64,000 nucleotides of DNA from Chaetorhynchus papuensis (Eukaryota > Chordata > Aves > Passeriformes > Rhipiduridae): contig VWYX01000920.1 in NCBI GenBank assembly GCA_013396525.1, positions 248,001-312,000 of the forward strand. The letters are read 5' to 3'. Positions 48,922 to 61,000 of this stretch are shown piece after piece (positions within the stretch are counted from its first letter, which is position 1; each line of letters begins with the position of its first letter). The position numbers and the translations under genes were made by a program. A model generated the notes under the pieces. The model made no database searches and was not told the origin of the DNA. It worked only from the letters and a program-made list of their open reading frames with translations.

Positions 48922-51900
48922 GTAATTTAAGAATTCACATGACGTGCTGTACCTGTAGGATGCACTGAACTCCATTGTGAGCCTGCAGAGCATGCACATC
49001 CCTTCTGCAGCACCCTCAATTCCCCAGCAGCAGCAGCACACTTTACTAGGCTGACTATACCAAGCTGTGTTTCCTCTGATCATGGAGCAGTCACCAGCCA
49101 GAAGAGATGGGAGACTCCTGTGAGCTCCTGGGTATCACGAGCTGTGAGACTCTGCCTTCAACTGGGAGCTACCACCAGCTGAACACGACAGCCTGAAGGA
49201 AGGAATATACTCTTTGTGTCGGAAGAGTTTCTGAAATGCACATTTCTGCACAGCCAGAAGGCTTTTGATGTGTTTGAGGCTGTGGGGGGGAGAGAGGGGT
49301 GTCAGCACCTCCAAGAGTCCAAGCTGTACCTGCGTTCCATGTGGATGCATTCCATGTGGATGCACTCTGCACACGCTGTCCCTGGAGGTGGCTTCCTCTG
49401 CTGCACTGGCAGCTGCTCAACACAGCCCTGGAAGGAGCCACGGCCTGGCAGCAGATGAAACACTGCTCCCTGGAAACACACTTCTGCCAGCCTGGGGCTC
49501 AGCCTCTGCAGAAACACCCCTGCCATCACTTCTTGTTCTCGCTACTGCGACGGCAGCACCGCTAAATTGATTCTTGGTGTTGTTAGCTCAATGCATCCAC
49601 AGGTTTATATGACTGGGGGGGGAAGGGCAAGATAGGAATAATGGAGAAGGAAGAAAAAGGCTTTTCATTGATTGGATTGTTAGCTTGCTGTGAAGATAAA
49701 ATATGCACATTCTCTATTAGGCCTTTGTTGGCCATGCACGGAGCACAAAGAACTAAAAAAGCACTAATTAGTAGAAGCTAAGATTAGTCTCTCCTGGCCT
49801 GTGGTAAATACAAAGGTGAGTTTTAATAGCAGAGCAAGGAGATTAAGCAACATGAATTCTGACAAGAGCCATAAGAAAAAGGCAAGTAAATTACCCCTTG
49901 TGATCCAAAAATATAAAATGAAGAATTCATTACGGCTTCCCATGAAAAAGCCACAGCTTCTTTCTTCATAAAAATTCAGCCTCGGACAAAGAGGCACTTA
50001 CCACATCTGCTCTGCCTTTGCAAAGAAACTGCATGCTGACCTCCAAAATTCCCGAGTCCTATGAACTTGTGATCAGGACAGCCATTTGTTGAGTATCAGC
50101 CCTGCTGCCTGAGTCAGTCCCCTCTGGAGCTCGTGGTGTGTGACACCGGCTGCTGTGTCACCCAGCAGAAATGCCACACGAGAGGAAAGCACGTGGCCCA
50201 CCTCTGAACATTTCCCCTCTAAACACTCATTGTTTGAACTCAAAGAGCCCAATCATACAGACCAAGTACAGCTAAGAACAGCCAGAAATAGGCAATGGTC
50301 TCAGCACAAGGGATAAAGGCAAGTCATGTGGCTGTGCAACAGTTCTGGTACAAGGAACAGGCATACATAAACACATATATGTAAAATACTTTAGACTCTA
50401 AAGAACATCTTGCTTCTAAAAACTGCCATGTACGACAAAGTTCAGCAGTTTTGGAGAATTTGAGCTGTGCTAACCTACAAGCAGATGGAAGCAGAGTTGG
50501 AAGCAGGCTCAGCAGGGTAGAAGAGAGGGAGAAGCAACAAGGCAGGCTGTAGAAGGAGAATATTCTAATTTTCCAGCAGCAGAAACGCATTTTAGCATCT
50601 TCACAGATGTTGGCCAATTTATACAGCTCATGAGAAATACAAGTTAGAAAATAATCTGGAGCATTTGGAACAGTATTCAGCTCTTGTGTATGGTGCTCAT
50701 TTCCCTTTGAGTCTGTTCAGTAGAGTTAATGAAGCACTAACGAAGCTGGTTTCCTTTGGCTTTTTGTTTAGTGTTGGAATTGCTGGAGTTCAGTAAAACG
50801 TGAGCTTCCTTTAACTTGTATTTTGCTTGGTTTTATGTGGTAGATGCACTGACAGGTTTAAGAGAGAATGGCCTCCTACTGCAAATTTTTTGCTGGCAAA
50901 AAGAAGTAATCTTAGAGCTCACCAGGACATAATGGTTAAAAGAGGCCAAAAGATAAACTAAACTAAATTCAACTAAAATAAAATAAAACAAAATAAATTC
51001 AGAAGGTGTGAGAAGGACTAGGGCAAGGAGGCTGGAAAAGACCACCAGAGTGAATTAAATTGTGCAAGTCCCACTTCCCAGATTGAAATGGGTGACTTTG
51101 GAAGGGATGCAAGGTTATAATGAGGAAAGCTAAAGGAGACACACCAAACCCACACATAACTGATGACAACTACTCAAGGTGAGCGCAGAAAAATGTTTTC
51201 TAATTCCTGATTATTAATAGGCTAAAATAATTTCTCTCCAAAAAAAATCGTCCATTGGAATGCTGGTTTTTTTAAATGGACCATCATTAACAGAGAAGCA
51301 TATTCAATATTATTCTCCAAGCTTTCAGTGCTGAAGATTTCTTTCATGTGGCTACAGGAAATGAAGAGGATTCAATACTTCTGCAGTCTTTTCCATGGCT
51401 TTGCTACTGACTTACAGCATAAGGCAACAGAAGTTAAATCTTTTCACTCCAGAGCTCCCAAAGCAGTTGTCTTGTCTAAGTCAAATCAACCTCATTTAAA
51501 AAACCTGCTGGCTTTGCTTCATTTTCATTCCCACCAACACGATGTTCCTCTGAGACAGAAAAGCAAAATGCAGCTACTCAAGGCAGAACATGAGCAACAA
51601 GGGAAGGTTCAGCCTGAACCTCACCAAAATGCCCATGCCCTCACTAACATTTGAAGTGTACACAAAAGGATAAACACCTACTTCAAAAATACCAAATAAC
51701 CCAAAATACCAGTCAGCTCAACACAGCCAGCAGGCCAAAAGACAAACTGGCGTGGAACAGAAGAAAATCACTTTGGGATAAAGTTGTGTCTTTCTCATAG
51801 GAAATGTAATTAAAAATATAATTTTTTTAGAAATCAACAAAAACTCCTTTTGTTTTCTTCAAATAGATACTAATAATGTTTTCCTGTATTTTCTCTCCTT

Positions 51901-53401
51901 AAACAGCCTGTCCTTTGCATGCACTCACATTATCGACTTCCTGCAAACAACCTCCTTCCTACAGCACATTCCTGCTTTCCCTTCTCTCCCCCACATGAAA
52001 TCTCAGTAAAAACTCATCACCTGGATGATTCTGAACCTCACAGACTTGAGACAAAACTGTCTGGGCACAGGTGTCCACTGTGCCTGCCAGACAAGAAGAT
52101 GCCAATCAAGAATTTGCCAGGCTCACCCACTTCTCCAGCTGCCTTGGAGGTATTTCCAATTAGGATAAAATCATGGAGTTCAAAGCTCTGTGTAAGTGGC
52201 TTTCTTGGTTCACTGAGATGTTTCTGACGTTCACAAGCAGCAAGTTGGTTCCATTTCTGCACCTCTTCCCCGTCACAACTTTCCAAAGCACGTGGAAGTG
52301 CATTCATTTCCATACATTAACCAGCAACCTCTGGACAGCATTCTGCCTCCGTGAAATTGATTTATTAAAACTCACTACCAGCAATTTAGTAAAAGAAAGA
52401 TGTATTTGGGGCACAAATAGGAGAAGCAAATAAGAGCAGAATAATTCTTCTGCCTCTTCATCACACCTTTCAAAAAAACCCCAGAGCATTCATCATACAA
52501 AGAATGTGTCCTCCCAGTAACAGCAAATTCTTCATACATATGCACACTTACTCCAGACTGTAGTTAATTATTTCCCCAGCAAAATTATTTCTATGCAAAT
52601 TTAAATAATGTTCATAGTTTAGTGAAATGAAACACATGCACAGAGAGTAACAGTAGTCCCAGACATCCAGACCAGATGCTAATATTTTTCATTTGTTATC
52701 AGAAAAATGGAAAGTGTATTGCAGAAAAAAAAGAGAAAATGGCACCACCATTTAGAGATCTCTAAGCCTGCATAGATGCAGGAAGTCCTGAACTACACAA
52801 CTGGGGGTATCAGGCCACCTTCTCATGAGGTATTGAACACTGCAGTTCACAAAAACCAACGTAAACCCAACCCATAAACTCCTCACTCCCACTGCAAATG
52901 TAAACCTGGACAAAATAGAAGGGCAGCACTTTGTGGGAATCTCAAATGATGTTGAACATTTTTTTCTTACAAGTCTCCTTCATACAGGTGCTCACAATTT
53001 CACTGCAGTAAGCACAGCCCACGCTAGCAAGCACTGATGATGGCTGCTTAAATACATGTTCTTCCAGCAACTGCAATAAGGGGATTTAAAGACAGAATTC
53101 TCCAAGTGATTTATGATTCATTTCTGCATCTCAATCTAAGCACTGAGAAGCTTCAGCCTTCATTTTTCTCCACAAATGTGCAATTTGATGCATAAATGAA
53201 TATTCAGCTGATGAAGTGAACAAAAGCATCTTAGAGAACACCAGACTGCAAATGCTGCTCCGTTTTGGGAGCCAGAGAGTGGCAGATAATGACTCTCTCA
53301 TTCTGCCATCGCTGGGGAGCACGGGGAAGGCTGGAGACGACACAGCGCCCACGCCAGCGGCCAGCCCAGGGCAGAGATGATGCCCCACAGACCCAAATGC
53401 C
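48922..53401. other. Gene-less stretch
   Basis: Unique sequence. It contains a 15-bp perfect duplication (49335-49364), a motif-rich AT block (49560-49760), and an ATAAA/ACTAA-rich patch at about 50960-51000. Overlapping frames in 49135-49570 on both strands reflect local low stop density. No recognised exon. Confidence 0.45.
49335..49364. repeat. 15-bp perfect tandem duplication
   Basis: TTCCATGTGGATGCA occurs twice back to back. Confidence 0.95.
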
Positions 53402-53633
53402 CCTGCATTCAACACACTGCATTAAACACCCCTGTTAAACACACTGCATTAAACACCACTGCATTAAACCCACTGCATTGAACACCCCTGCATTAACCAC
53501 CACTGCATTAAACACACTGCATTCAACCCACTGCATTAAACACACTGCATTAAACACCCCTGTTAAACACACTGCATTAAACCCACTGCATTGAACACCC
53601 CTGCATTAAACACCACTGCATTAAACACCCCTG
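53402..53633. repeat. Minisatellite, ~14-15 bp unit, left of gap 2
   Basis: About sixteen copies of CTGCATTAAACACC-like units (variants with GTTAAAC, CATTGAACACC, CATTCAACCCA). A distinctive short variant, CCTGTTAAACACA, recurs at 53431 and 53559, giving a higher-order period near 128 bp. The array runs into the Ns. Its unit is not a multiple of three, so the open frames across it are not meaningful coding. Confidence 0.95.
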
Positions 53634-54355
53634 NNNNNNNNNNNNNNNNNNNNNNNNNNNNNNNNNNNNNNNNNNNNNNNNNNNNNNNNNNNNNNNNNNN
53701 NNNNNNNNNNNNNNNNNNNNNNNNNNNNNNNNNNNNNNNNNNNNNNNNNNNNNNNNNNNNNNNNNNNNNNNNNNNNNNNNNNNNNNNNNNNNNNNNNNNN
53801 NNNNNNNNNNNNNNNNNNNNNNNNNNNNNNNNNNNNNNNNNNNNNNNNNNNNNNNNNNNNNNNNNNNNNNNNNNNNNNNNNNNNNNNNNNNNNNNNNNNN
53901 NNNNNNNNNNNNNNNNNNNNNNNNNNNNNNNNNNNNNNNNNNNNNNNNNNNNNNNNNNNNNNNNNNNNNNNNNNNNNNNNNNNNNNNNNNNNNNNNNNNN
54001 NNNNNNNNNNNNNNNNNNNNNNNNNNNNNNNNNNNNNNNNNNNNNNNNNNNNNNNNNNNNNNNNNNNNNNNNNNNNNNNNNNNNNNNNNNNNNNNNNNNN
54101 NNNNNNNNNNNNNNNNNNNNNNNNNNNNNNNNNNNNNNNNNNNNNNNNNNNNNNNNNNNNNNNNNNNNNNNNNNNNNNNNNNNNNNNNNNNNNNNNNNNN
54201 NNNNNNNNNNNNNNNNNNNNNNNNNNNNNNNNNNNNNNNNNNNNNNNNNNNNNNNNNNNNNNNNNNNNNNNNNNNNNNNNNNNNNNNNNNNNNNNNNNNN
54301 NNNNNNNNNNNNNNNNNNNNNNNNNNNNNNNNNNNNNNNNNNNNNNNNNNNNNNN
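53634..54355. other. Assembly gap 2 (722 N)
   Basis: A run of N that begins inside the minisatellite. The right edge is unique sequence, so the array must end inside the gap. Confidence 0.99.
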
Positions 54356-55632
54356 GACTCCTGATGAAAATGGGCATTTTTAGTGAACCTGGCAAAAGTA
54401 ACACCCATCCTGATCCACCCCTACAAGGCAGGGAGCCCTTAGGACAGTTCACACATGCTGCTGACAAAGCAGCAACTTTAAGCAGGAAATCCTGTACAGG
54501 TATGTCTTAATACAACTCCACACACACCTTCCAGTTCCTCCTGGGCTGCACAAAAAGGGTTTATAAACAGAAGTCTGACCAGAGACACTGAAATTCTGCA
54601 TGATGCAGAGTTCTGCACAACATTTACACCCAAGAAGCAAGCCCAAGGCAGACACAGTGTAGTGAAGGAAAAAGCAGAACGTGATCTTTAATTAAAAGGC
54701 TTGAGACAAAATTATTCCAGCTGTTTGAAACAAGGTTTAATTTTATTTCTATCACGCTGCACTGGATTAAGTAGCTTGGAAGTGTTCACATCACAAGGTT
54801 AAAATGCAAACAGCTTGCTCAGGACAGTTTGAGTCTTTGAAGGTGTCAGTTACAAAACTGGGAGTAATTTTGTCCCATCAACTCTTCTCCACATTGTGTC
54901 CTTGAGGAACCCCCCCAGAACAACCCACACCAATGAGCAAACAGGATGACTTTGCTTCATGCTGAAAACCAAGTGTCTTTTGAATTCTAAGAGCATCTCA
55001 TGTACCTTAGGAGACAACATAATTAATGGGGTTTGCTTGCCTTTCAACTTGAAAAACCTTGAGAGTGCAGGTCCAGGCCATACAAAGGGCAGACTCTCAA
55101 GCATTAGGACTCTCAAAAGCACCTCAGATTAGACACAGATAAAAAAAACCCACCCGAAACTATTAGACATTGCAGGAATGTTTATAGATACATGTGCATT
55201 TACAGTGTACTGCATTTTTAAACATCTCCTATTGGCCAAAATGGAGAGTTTGAGATTGAGAAAACAGGATTAGATTTTATTAGGCTGGTGCAATACATGG
55301 GGACTGGTACAACAACCTGTATTCGTAACAGTTTTGGAATGACTTGGTAATTATTAACAACATTCTTTAATTCTTTATTAACATTCTCCAGAGGTCCTAA
55401 AAGCCTATTTTTAGAAGCATGAAGGCAGATTTTATTTATTTGAACTCACTACTTCTAGGTCTACGTTATTCATTCACCACAAATGAAGGAATCTTTGCTA
55501 AGTGATGATATGGACATTTAAAAAAAAAAAAAAAAAAAAACAAAAAAGGGAAATAAATCAAGTTTACTCTAAATCCTTGTAGTTATTTAGCTGCCTCACT
55601 CTCCATGAATTACTGAAATGGTGTAATTGCCA
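54356..55632. other. Gene-less stretch right of gap 2
   Basis: Unique AT-rich sequence with a 21-A run at 55520-55540. No exon or dispersed repeat recognised. Confidence 0.5.
55520..55540. repeat. Poly-A tract (21 bp)
   Basis: Simple mononucleotide run, followed by CAAAAAAGGG. Confidence 0.95.
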
Positions 55633-55680
55633 CTGACCTTCCCTGTTGTTTAAGGCCCTTAAACACACAGGGAAGGTCAG
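55633..55680. repeat. Near-perfect 23/24-bp palindrome with almost no loop
   Basis: The left arm 55633-55655 (CTGACCTTCCCTGTTGTTTA then AGG) and right arm 55657-55680 (CCTTAAACACACAGGGAAGG then TCAG) are reverse complements except for one inserted base. A single base separates them. Such loop-free palindromes can extrude cruciforms and are usually unstable. No known element ends here. Confidence 0.95.
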
Positions 55681-57610
55681 AGCCAGTAAATTGCCAGCAC
55701 CCTTGACTGAAGCACATTGATCAAGGCCAGTTTAGTACTTGCTTAGTTTAGCAGATAAAGTGTGGCAGTCAGCATTTCTAAATAAATTATACGATTTCCA
55801 GATAGTGATGTACGATTTTCATAAACTTGATGACTCAGCATCTGAAAGAGAGGAAAACAAAATAAAATCTCAGGGGTTTTAAGAGAGGCCAAAGCATAAT
55901 TTAGCCTGGCTTTTTACCACATTAAAAATTCCCTAAAGATTTGGGTAAAAAAACCACCTTAAAACAGCACCAGTGCCAATCAGGATGGTTTGGCACAGAC
56001 CAAAGACACAAGTTGCATAAAAGTACAAGAGACTGAAGTTTGCAGCACTGCTGTGGAAACACAAATGCTGTGTTCAAGTATTTGATGTGATGCTATATTT
56101 AGAAACTATTAAAAGATGAAGCTCTGAAAAAGACATCTGAAGACTCACTTTATTTACAAGTGGCAATTTGCTTTTCTTTTGAACAGATGAGCCTTAAGAT
56201 CAGGCAAATTCTCAGAAAAGATTGTGGTTTCTAGTTTTATTTGGCACGTCTTTGTCAGTGTTTCCAGTAGGTGTATCTCCTGTTACCTGTCACTGCGTGA
56301 TAGCACACTCTGCTCTTTGTTATGATAGCCTGACCCCGAGAGATGTCTATCTAAAATTCAACCTTTTTTTAAAAATTTACATAAAAACAAAACTTGCTGT
56401 AACTTTCGAAAACAGCTGTGTTGGCACTGACAGCCATTCCTGCCTGGGACCAATTCTCCCTACACAGTTTACCAGCTCCTGCCTGGAATTTTTGCTTGAA
56501 TTAAAGACAGGAAAAGGAGGTTTACCAGCCAGGTTTAGCTGCTGTGTTAGCAAAGCCACAACAACAAGGTGCAACAAGCTTCATAAACCAGAGTAAAACT
56601 CCCACCAAAGACGTGGCTGCAGCTGGAGCCACCCATAGCAGGCACCAGAATTTAGTTGTGAAGGCTTCAAAAACAGGCCAAGAAGAAACCATTTTCTCAT
56701 TTGGCACCAGAAAACCCGAAGATGAGGTGAATCCAGAGAGAACCGGCCTTGCACTGTTTTGCTGCTCACATGAGGGCTTGTTCTAATGGGTATTCCCACT
56801 GTTCAGCTCCTGTATCCCTTCTGATCTTGCACCTCACTGGCCACAAATCAGAGGATGTTGGGGACAGGATGTCCCAGCACCCCCTCATCGAAGGAAGATG
56901 CTGTGATGGGCATGGCAATGAGGCAGCAGAGCACACTCCTAAGACTTTTGGGATTGCTTTTCCCATCAGAAGCACCAATTTTAGTGTTAGGCACCGCAGC
57001 CTAACAGGAGGAACAGAAGCCATTACAGAAATTAGCTGAGGATTTATTTGTTGAGGATTTAATCTGATAAAAGCCAGAATACTTTAATCCTTTGTGTCAA
57101 ACTACCAAAGTTACAGATTAGAAATGTTGTTTAAGAACATGGTACACTCAGGTGCCTTGCCATGACTGGATGCTACTCATACATAGATGAATTCCATAGC
57201 AATTGTTTCTGGAGTGCTCCTTAAAATCTTAAATCTCCTTATATCTGTGGCAACTGCTGCCATTCACTCTGCAAATTCCTGTCCCTTTCTGCCTGCTTGA
57301 TTTGATCATATGAAAGAAACTGCCAACCTTTATTACTCAGGTAAAGGGACAGTAATGCCAAGAGAGAATTTAATTATTTACGGTGTTTCATATTGAATTG
57401 GGGAGACTCAAACTGATCCTCCTGTGCCTAATGATGCATTTATTCCTATCCACCTGTAAAACCACTTATTAAAATACCAAAGCTTACTGCAAAGTATTCT
57501 GCAGTTCTAACAGCTTTAGATAGGAAAACTGAAGTGGAGGCAGCTGGGTTACTTGGCTGACCAGACCTGCTGTGTTTGATGTAAAAAATAATGCCTTGTG
57601 TTTATTTATT
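55681..57610. other. Gene-less stretch
   Basis: Unique sequence between the palindrome and the LTR. The 124-codon plus frame 56222-56596 shows no recognisable protein. The last bases, TTTATTTATT, include the left copy of the LTR target duplication. Confidence 0.5.
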
Positions 57611-57887
57611 TGATGCCTTAGGTTTTAACTTCTATATTTTTCAAATCCTGCACTGCCCCGTGTGTAACTCTGAAGTTTCCTGGAGCCTGTTCATTTCTGC
57701 TCTCTCCTGCTGGGCACACACAACAAAGCCTCTCCGGGCCTGCTCTCCAAGGACACCCAGACCCTCCTGGGCCCAAAAAGTAGAAACCAAAAGCCTCTGA
57801 GAGGGGGGCAAGCTGAGGGGAATGACATCATTAAACTGAAGCTTTAACTGGAGAATTAACCCTGAGATGCAAATGAACCAAACCTAT

Positions 57888-57897
57888 AAAAGTGTGA
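57888..57897 (+). promoter_or_regulatory. TATA box of the solo LTR
   Basis: CCTATAAAAG, about 90 bp before the AATAAA of the same LTR; it could still initiate transcription toward higher coordinates. Confidence 0.7.
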
Positions 57898-57980
57898 AGA
57901 ACTCGTGACCTGGGCTCCATCTCGGGGCCCATCTGGGCAGCAGCCTCTGGCTCCCCAGGGGTACCTTTGAAGGCCTTTCC

Positions 57981-57986
57981 AATAAA
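57981..57986 (+). terminator. Polyadenylation signal of the solo LTR
   Basis: AATAAA within CCAATAAATACC, in the expected R-region position. Confidence 0.75.
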
Positions 57987-58049
57987 TACCCACCTTTAAT
58001 CCCTTACTCCTGTCTAGTCTCTGGTTTTAGGTGGCCTCTTAAGGCATCA

Positions 58050-61000
58050 TATTTGACTTAAGCTGTTCCTACTCCTTTGCAGTTTCTGCATCACATCCCA
58101 CTGGTGGTATCCTCTGCCAGCTGCAAATGCAGTAACAGCTCATACACGACCAACAACAGAAGGTTAACTTTGGAACAAGAGCAAGAAAAAGCACATCTTG
58201 CCCAGAGCTAGATAAATTTCACACCAAGATTCTGCAACACCACCGAGGCTGAAGAAGAAGAGTGTGTCCCACGGCCTCTGGTCCTCACCTCATCCACTCT
58301 CCTCCAAAACAGATGCTTCAAGAAACACTGTCAGGATTTGGCAGGAATGCCAAATACGGCTCCTGCAGAGTCAGGTGTGGCACTCCTGGGATGCTCAGGA
58401 AGGTCCACAGGGAAGAAGGGAGCACTGTCCTCTTTCTGAGGCAGAGATGAGGCCACGACTCAGGAATGCACTTGAGCACATGCTCACTTTTAAGTAAATC
58501 CTCAAATACCAACTCAGTCAAGAGGAAGCAAAGGGTGCAATGTGCTTCACCAAGCATGGGCAATATTTCCTTCCCAAAGGTCAAGTTTGGACCTTTTCAT
58601 GCTTTTTAGCTCCACTGATACCAAATGTTTTTTCAGGCAATTGCATTTAATAATTTTGTACGGTGAAGGGCTGGAACACAAATTTGGCTATCTGCTAACT
58701 TCTGCGAGGTGCCCTTGCTCTTGGAACTGCAGATTTCATAGTTCAGATACAGTAAAAAGAAAAAAATAGTGTTAATAATTAAAAAAAATCATTAAACCAT
58801 TACATTTGAAGATTCACTGTCATTTGACAGGACATTGTCTGGCAGATTATTAAAATCTAAGGGATTTTACCAGACACTCAAGGTGAGGACTTTTTCTCAT
58901 ACCAAGTCTTAGGAATGGGAATAAACCTAAGACTAAAAATCACATCCAGAAATTTACAAACCTGTGAATTTTTGGTTGCAGTATTTGATGGAGAGGTTTG
59001 CTTTTATAAAAATCAATTAAAATCAAATCCAGAGGCAAACCATCAATGTTGAAGTTTCTCAAAGCCTGGGTTTTCTTCAGACACAGGTTTTGATCACTGT
59101 CTTTTGTCAGACATGGAACCTACACAATGAAAGATGACATTTTTCAAGACAGTCTGACCAGGTATTAAGCACCGTAAGTGGAGTTTGCCCACAAGTCAAC
59201 AAGTCATAATTAAAAAAAAAAAAAAATATCAAATACCACAAGCAATAAAAACTCAGTTTTAAACTATTCAGATTTCTTCAACTTGTGGAGAGAAACACAA
59301 TGTAGGTTTCCACTTGGGGAGGTCAAAGCTTTACTTCTCCTAATGACGGTCCCTGTTCTGCCTCCTGTTCTGAAGAACGTAAGAGCTACTACAGCTTTCC
59401 ATCTAGCAAGTGATGGGCTTCAGGAGAACCCCAACCCCTCAAAAAAAGTTATGATTTACCAAAAAACCAGAAAACAGTCTCATTCAGAGATTAAAAAAGC
59501 CCAGCACCCAAGTCAGACCCTCAAGCCCACAGCAGCCCATCCCTTCACACAGATGACTAAGCACCAAGGAGGAGTCAGCAGTGGAGCTGCCAGCTCCCTC
59601 CTTATCAACACCCAGTACGTGGATGCTCCAGGATTCCAGATAAACCTCAGGGAACATCAAGATAAGAAAATAGCTCTCTTCATCCCTAGCAAACCTTCTG
59701 CATCTTGACCACAGAAAGCAAAAGGCTCTCCATGGACACACAAATATAAAACTTTAACTGGTTAGCAAATCGAAAACGTAACAAACAGATCTGAATATTT
59801 ACATTTGGACATATACACCCAGTGTATATGTACCTTGGAACAGATTTGTAAATGTTTCCACTGTGTACTGCTTGTAAAATTTCAGGGTTTGGAGAAGTGC
59901 CCTGGCTGCTACGCCACTGCCTCTGCTGCCAGGGTAAGAAGGGGGCGAATAAAATAAACATTAGCACGAGAGCACAGCATGAGAAGCAGGTTTGGTAGAA
60001 GGGAGGCCACCCTCAGGTTTAATGCTTTTCAGTATCAACCTCAAAAGGAAATGAGTGGGGAAGAAGAGAGGAGAGGAGAGGAAAGGAACAGCAGGTGGCT
60101 CGAAAAATGATATATTCAGCCCGACGACAACTTTTCACAACAAAGACATCACAACTAGAAACAGAGATGCTGAAAGCCCAACTTACATTTTATCGAACAT
60201 CTGCTGCGAAAGATGTTCTTCCAGCACAATTAAGATAAATTTTTAGAAGTCAGTTTTTAATTAAAAGACCGTAAAACGCTGTCTAAAACTTGAGTAAGGC
60301 TTATTCCACATTTTGATTTTTGTTGCATTTATCCTCATTAAGTGTTTTCAAAAATGTCTTGTACAGGTGGCTGTGCAGATGCAGGAGGTGGCCCTGGAAG
60401 TTACCACCATTTTAGGGAGGATTATGGCTGGGAAGAGGCCATCAGCATCTCTTTAGCCCCCCCATAACCCCACCCGGCATTCTCTTTTCCCAACAACATC
60501 AGAAGACAAAGTTTCCAAGCTGACACAGTTTCCAAGCTTCCACAGTTCCCAAGCTGCCAAACTTGCCAAGCTTCCACACAGCTTGTGCTGGGTGCAGGTT
60601 GTAGCACCCCCTGATTCTCACCTGGGCTGTGAGGTTAAAACTGGCTTTAAGAGTTCACTGGCAGTGGTTTATTCCTGCAAATAACAGAAAACTCCAGGTC
60701 CTGTCGTAAGGACAGCAAAGCTTCATTTTCCATTCATCCCAAACGTGTTAGAAAACATTTTTGTCCTCATTTCAGCTACATAAGCAAATTGTGACACAGA
60801 GTATTGAAGACCACACAGTTTTTTATGAAAAGGATCCTTAATTCAAATGGACAACAGATAGAAAAGAGTCTTTAAAGCTTCTAAATTGTTTATGATAAAT
60901 AACTATGTGCCTGTACAAGTTCATTTCAAGACAAAAAAATATTGGACAAGAATCAGTAGAGTTGCACAAGAAAGCAAACATCATCCAACACATATACAGA

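Larger units (their letters stand above)
57611..58049 (+). mobile_element. Solo ERV LTR, plus strand (439 bp)
   Basis: It starts TGATGCCTTA and ends TAAGGCATCA, an exact 10-bp terminal inverted repeat with the canonical TG...CA. TATT flanks it on both sides (57607-57610 and 58050-58053), a 4-bp target duplication typical of gammaretrovirus-like (ERV1) integrases. Inside are the TATA box CCTATAAAAG at about 57890 and the polyadenylation signal AATAAA at about 57982, about 90 bp apart, fixing plus orientation. No internal retroviral sequence is attached on either side, so this is a solo LTR left by recombination. Short frames inside are not genes. Confidence 0.92.

Noticed and set aside
53402..53633. 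CRISPR-like array
   Set aside because: Contiguous 14-15-bp repeats with no spacers, in a vertebrate genome; it is a minisatellite.
53563..54467. Long open frames on both strands across gap 2
   Set aside because: These are products of the N run and of a 14-15-bp repeat whose unit is not a multiple of three.
59283..59708. 141-codon plus-strand ORF
   Set aside because: Lys/Gln/Ser-rich chance-like composition; no domain, and A-rich runs explain part of it.
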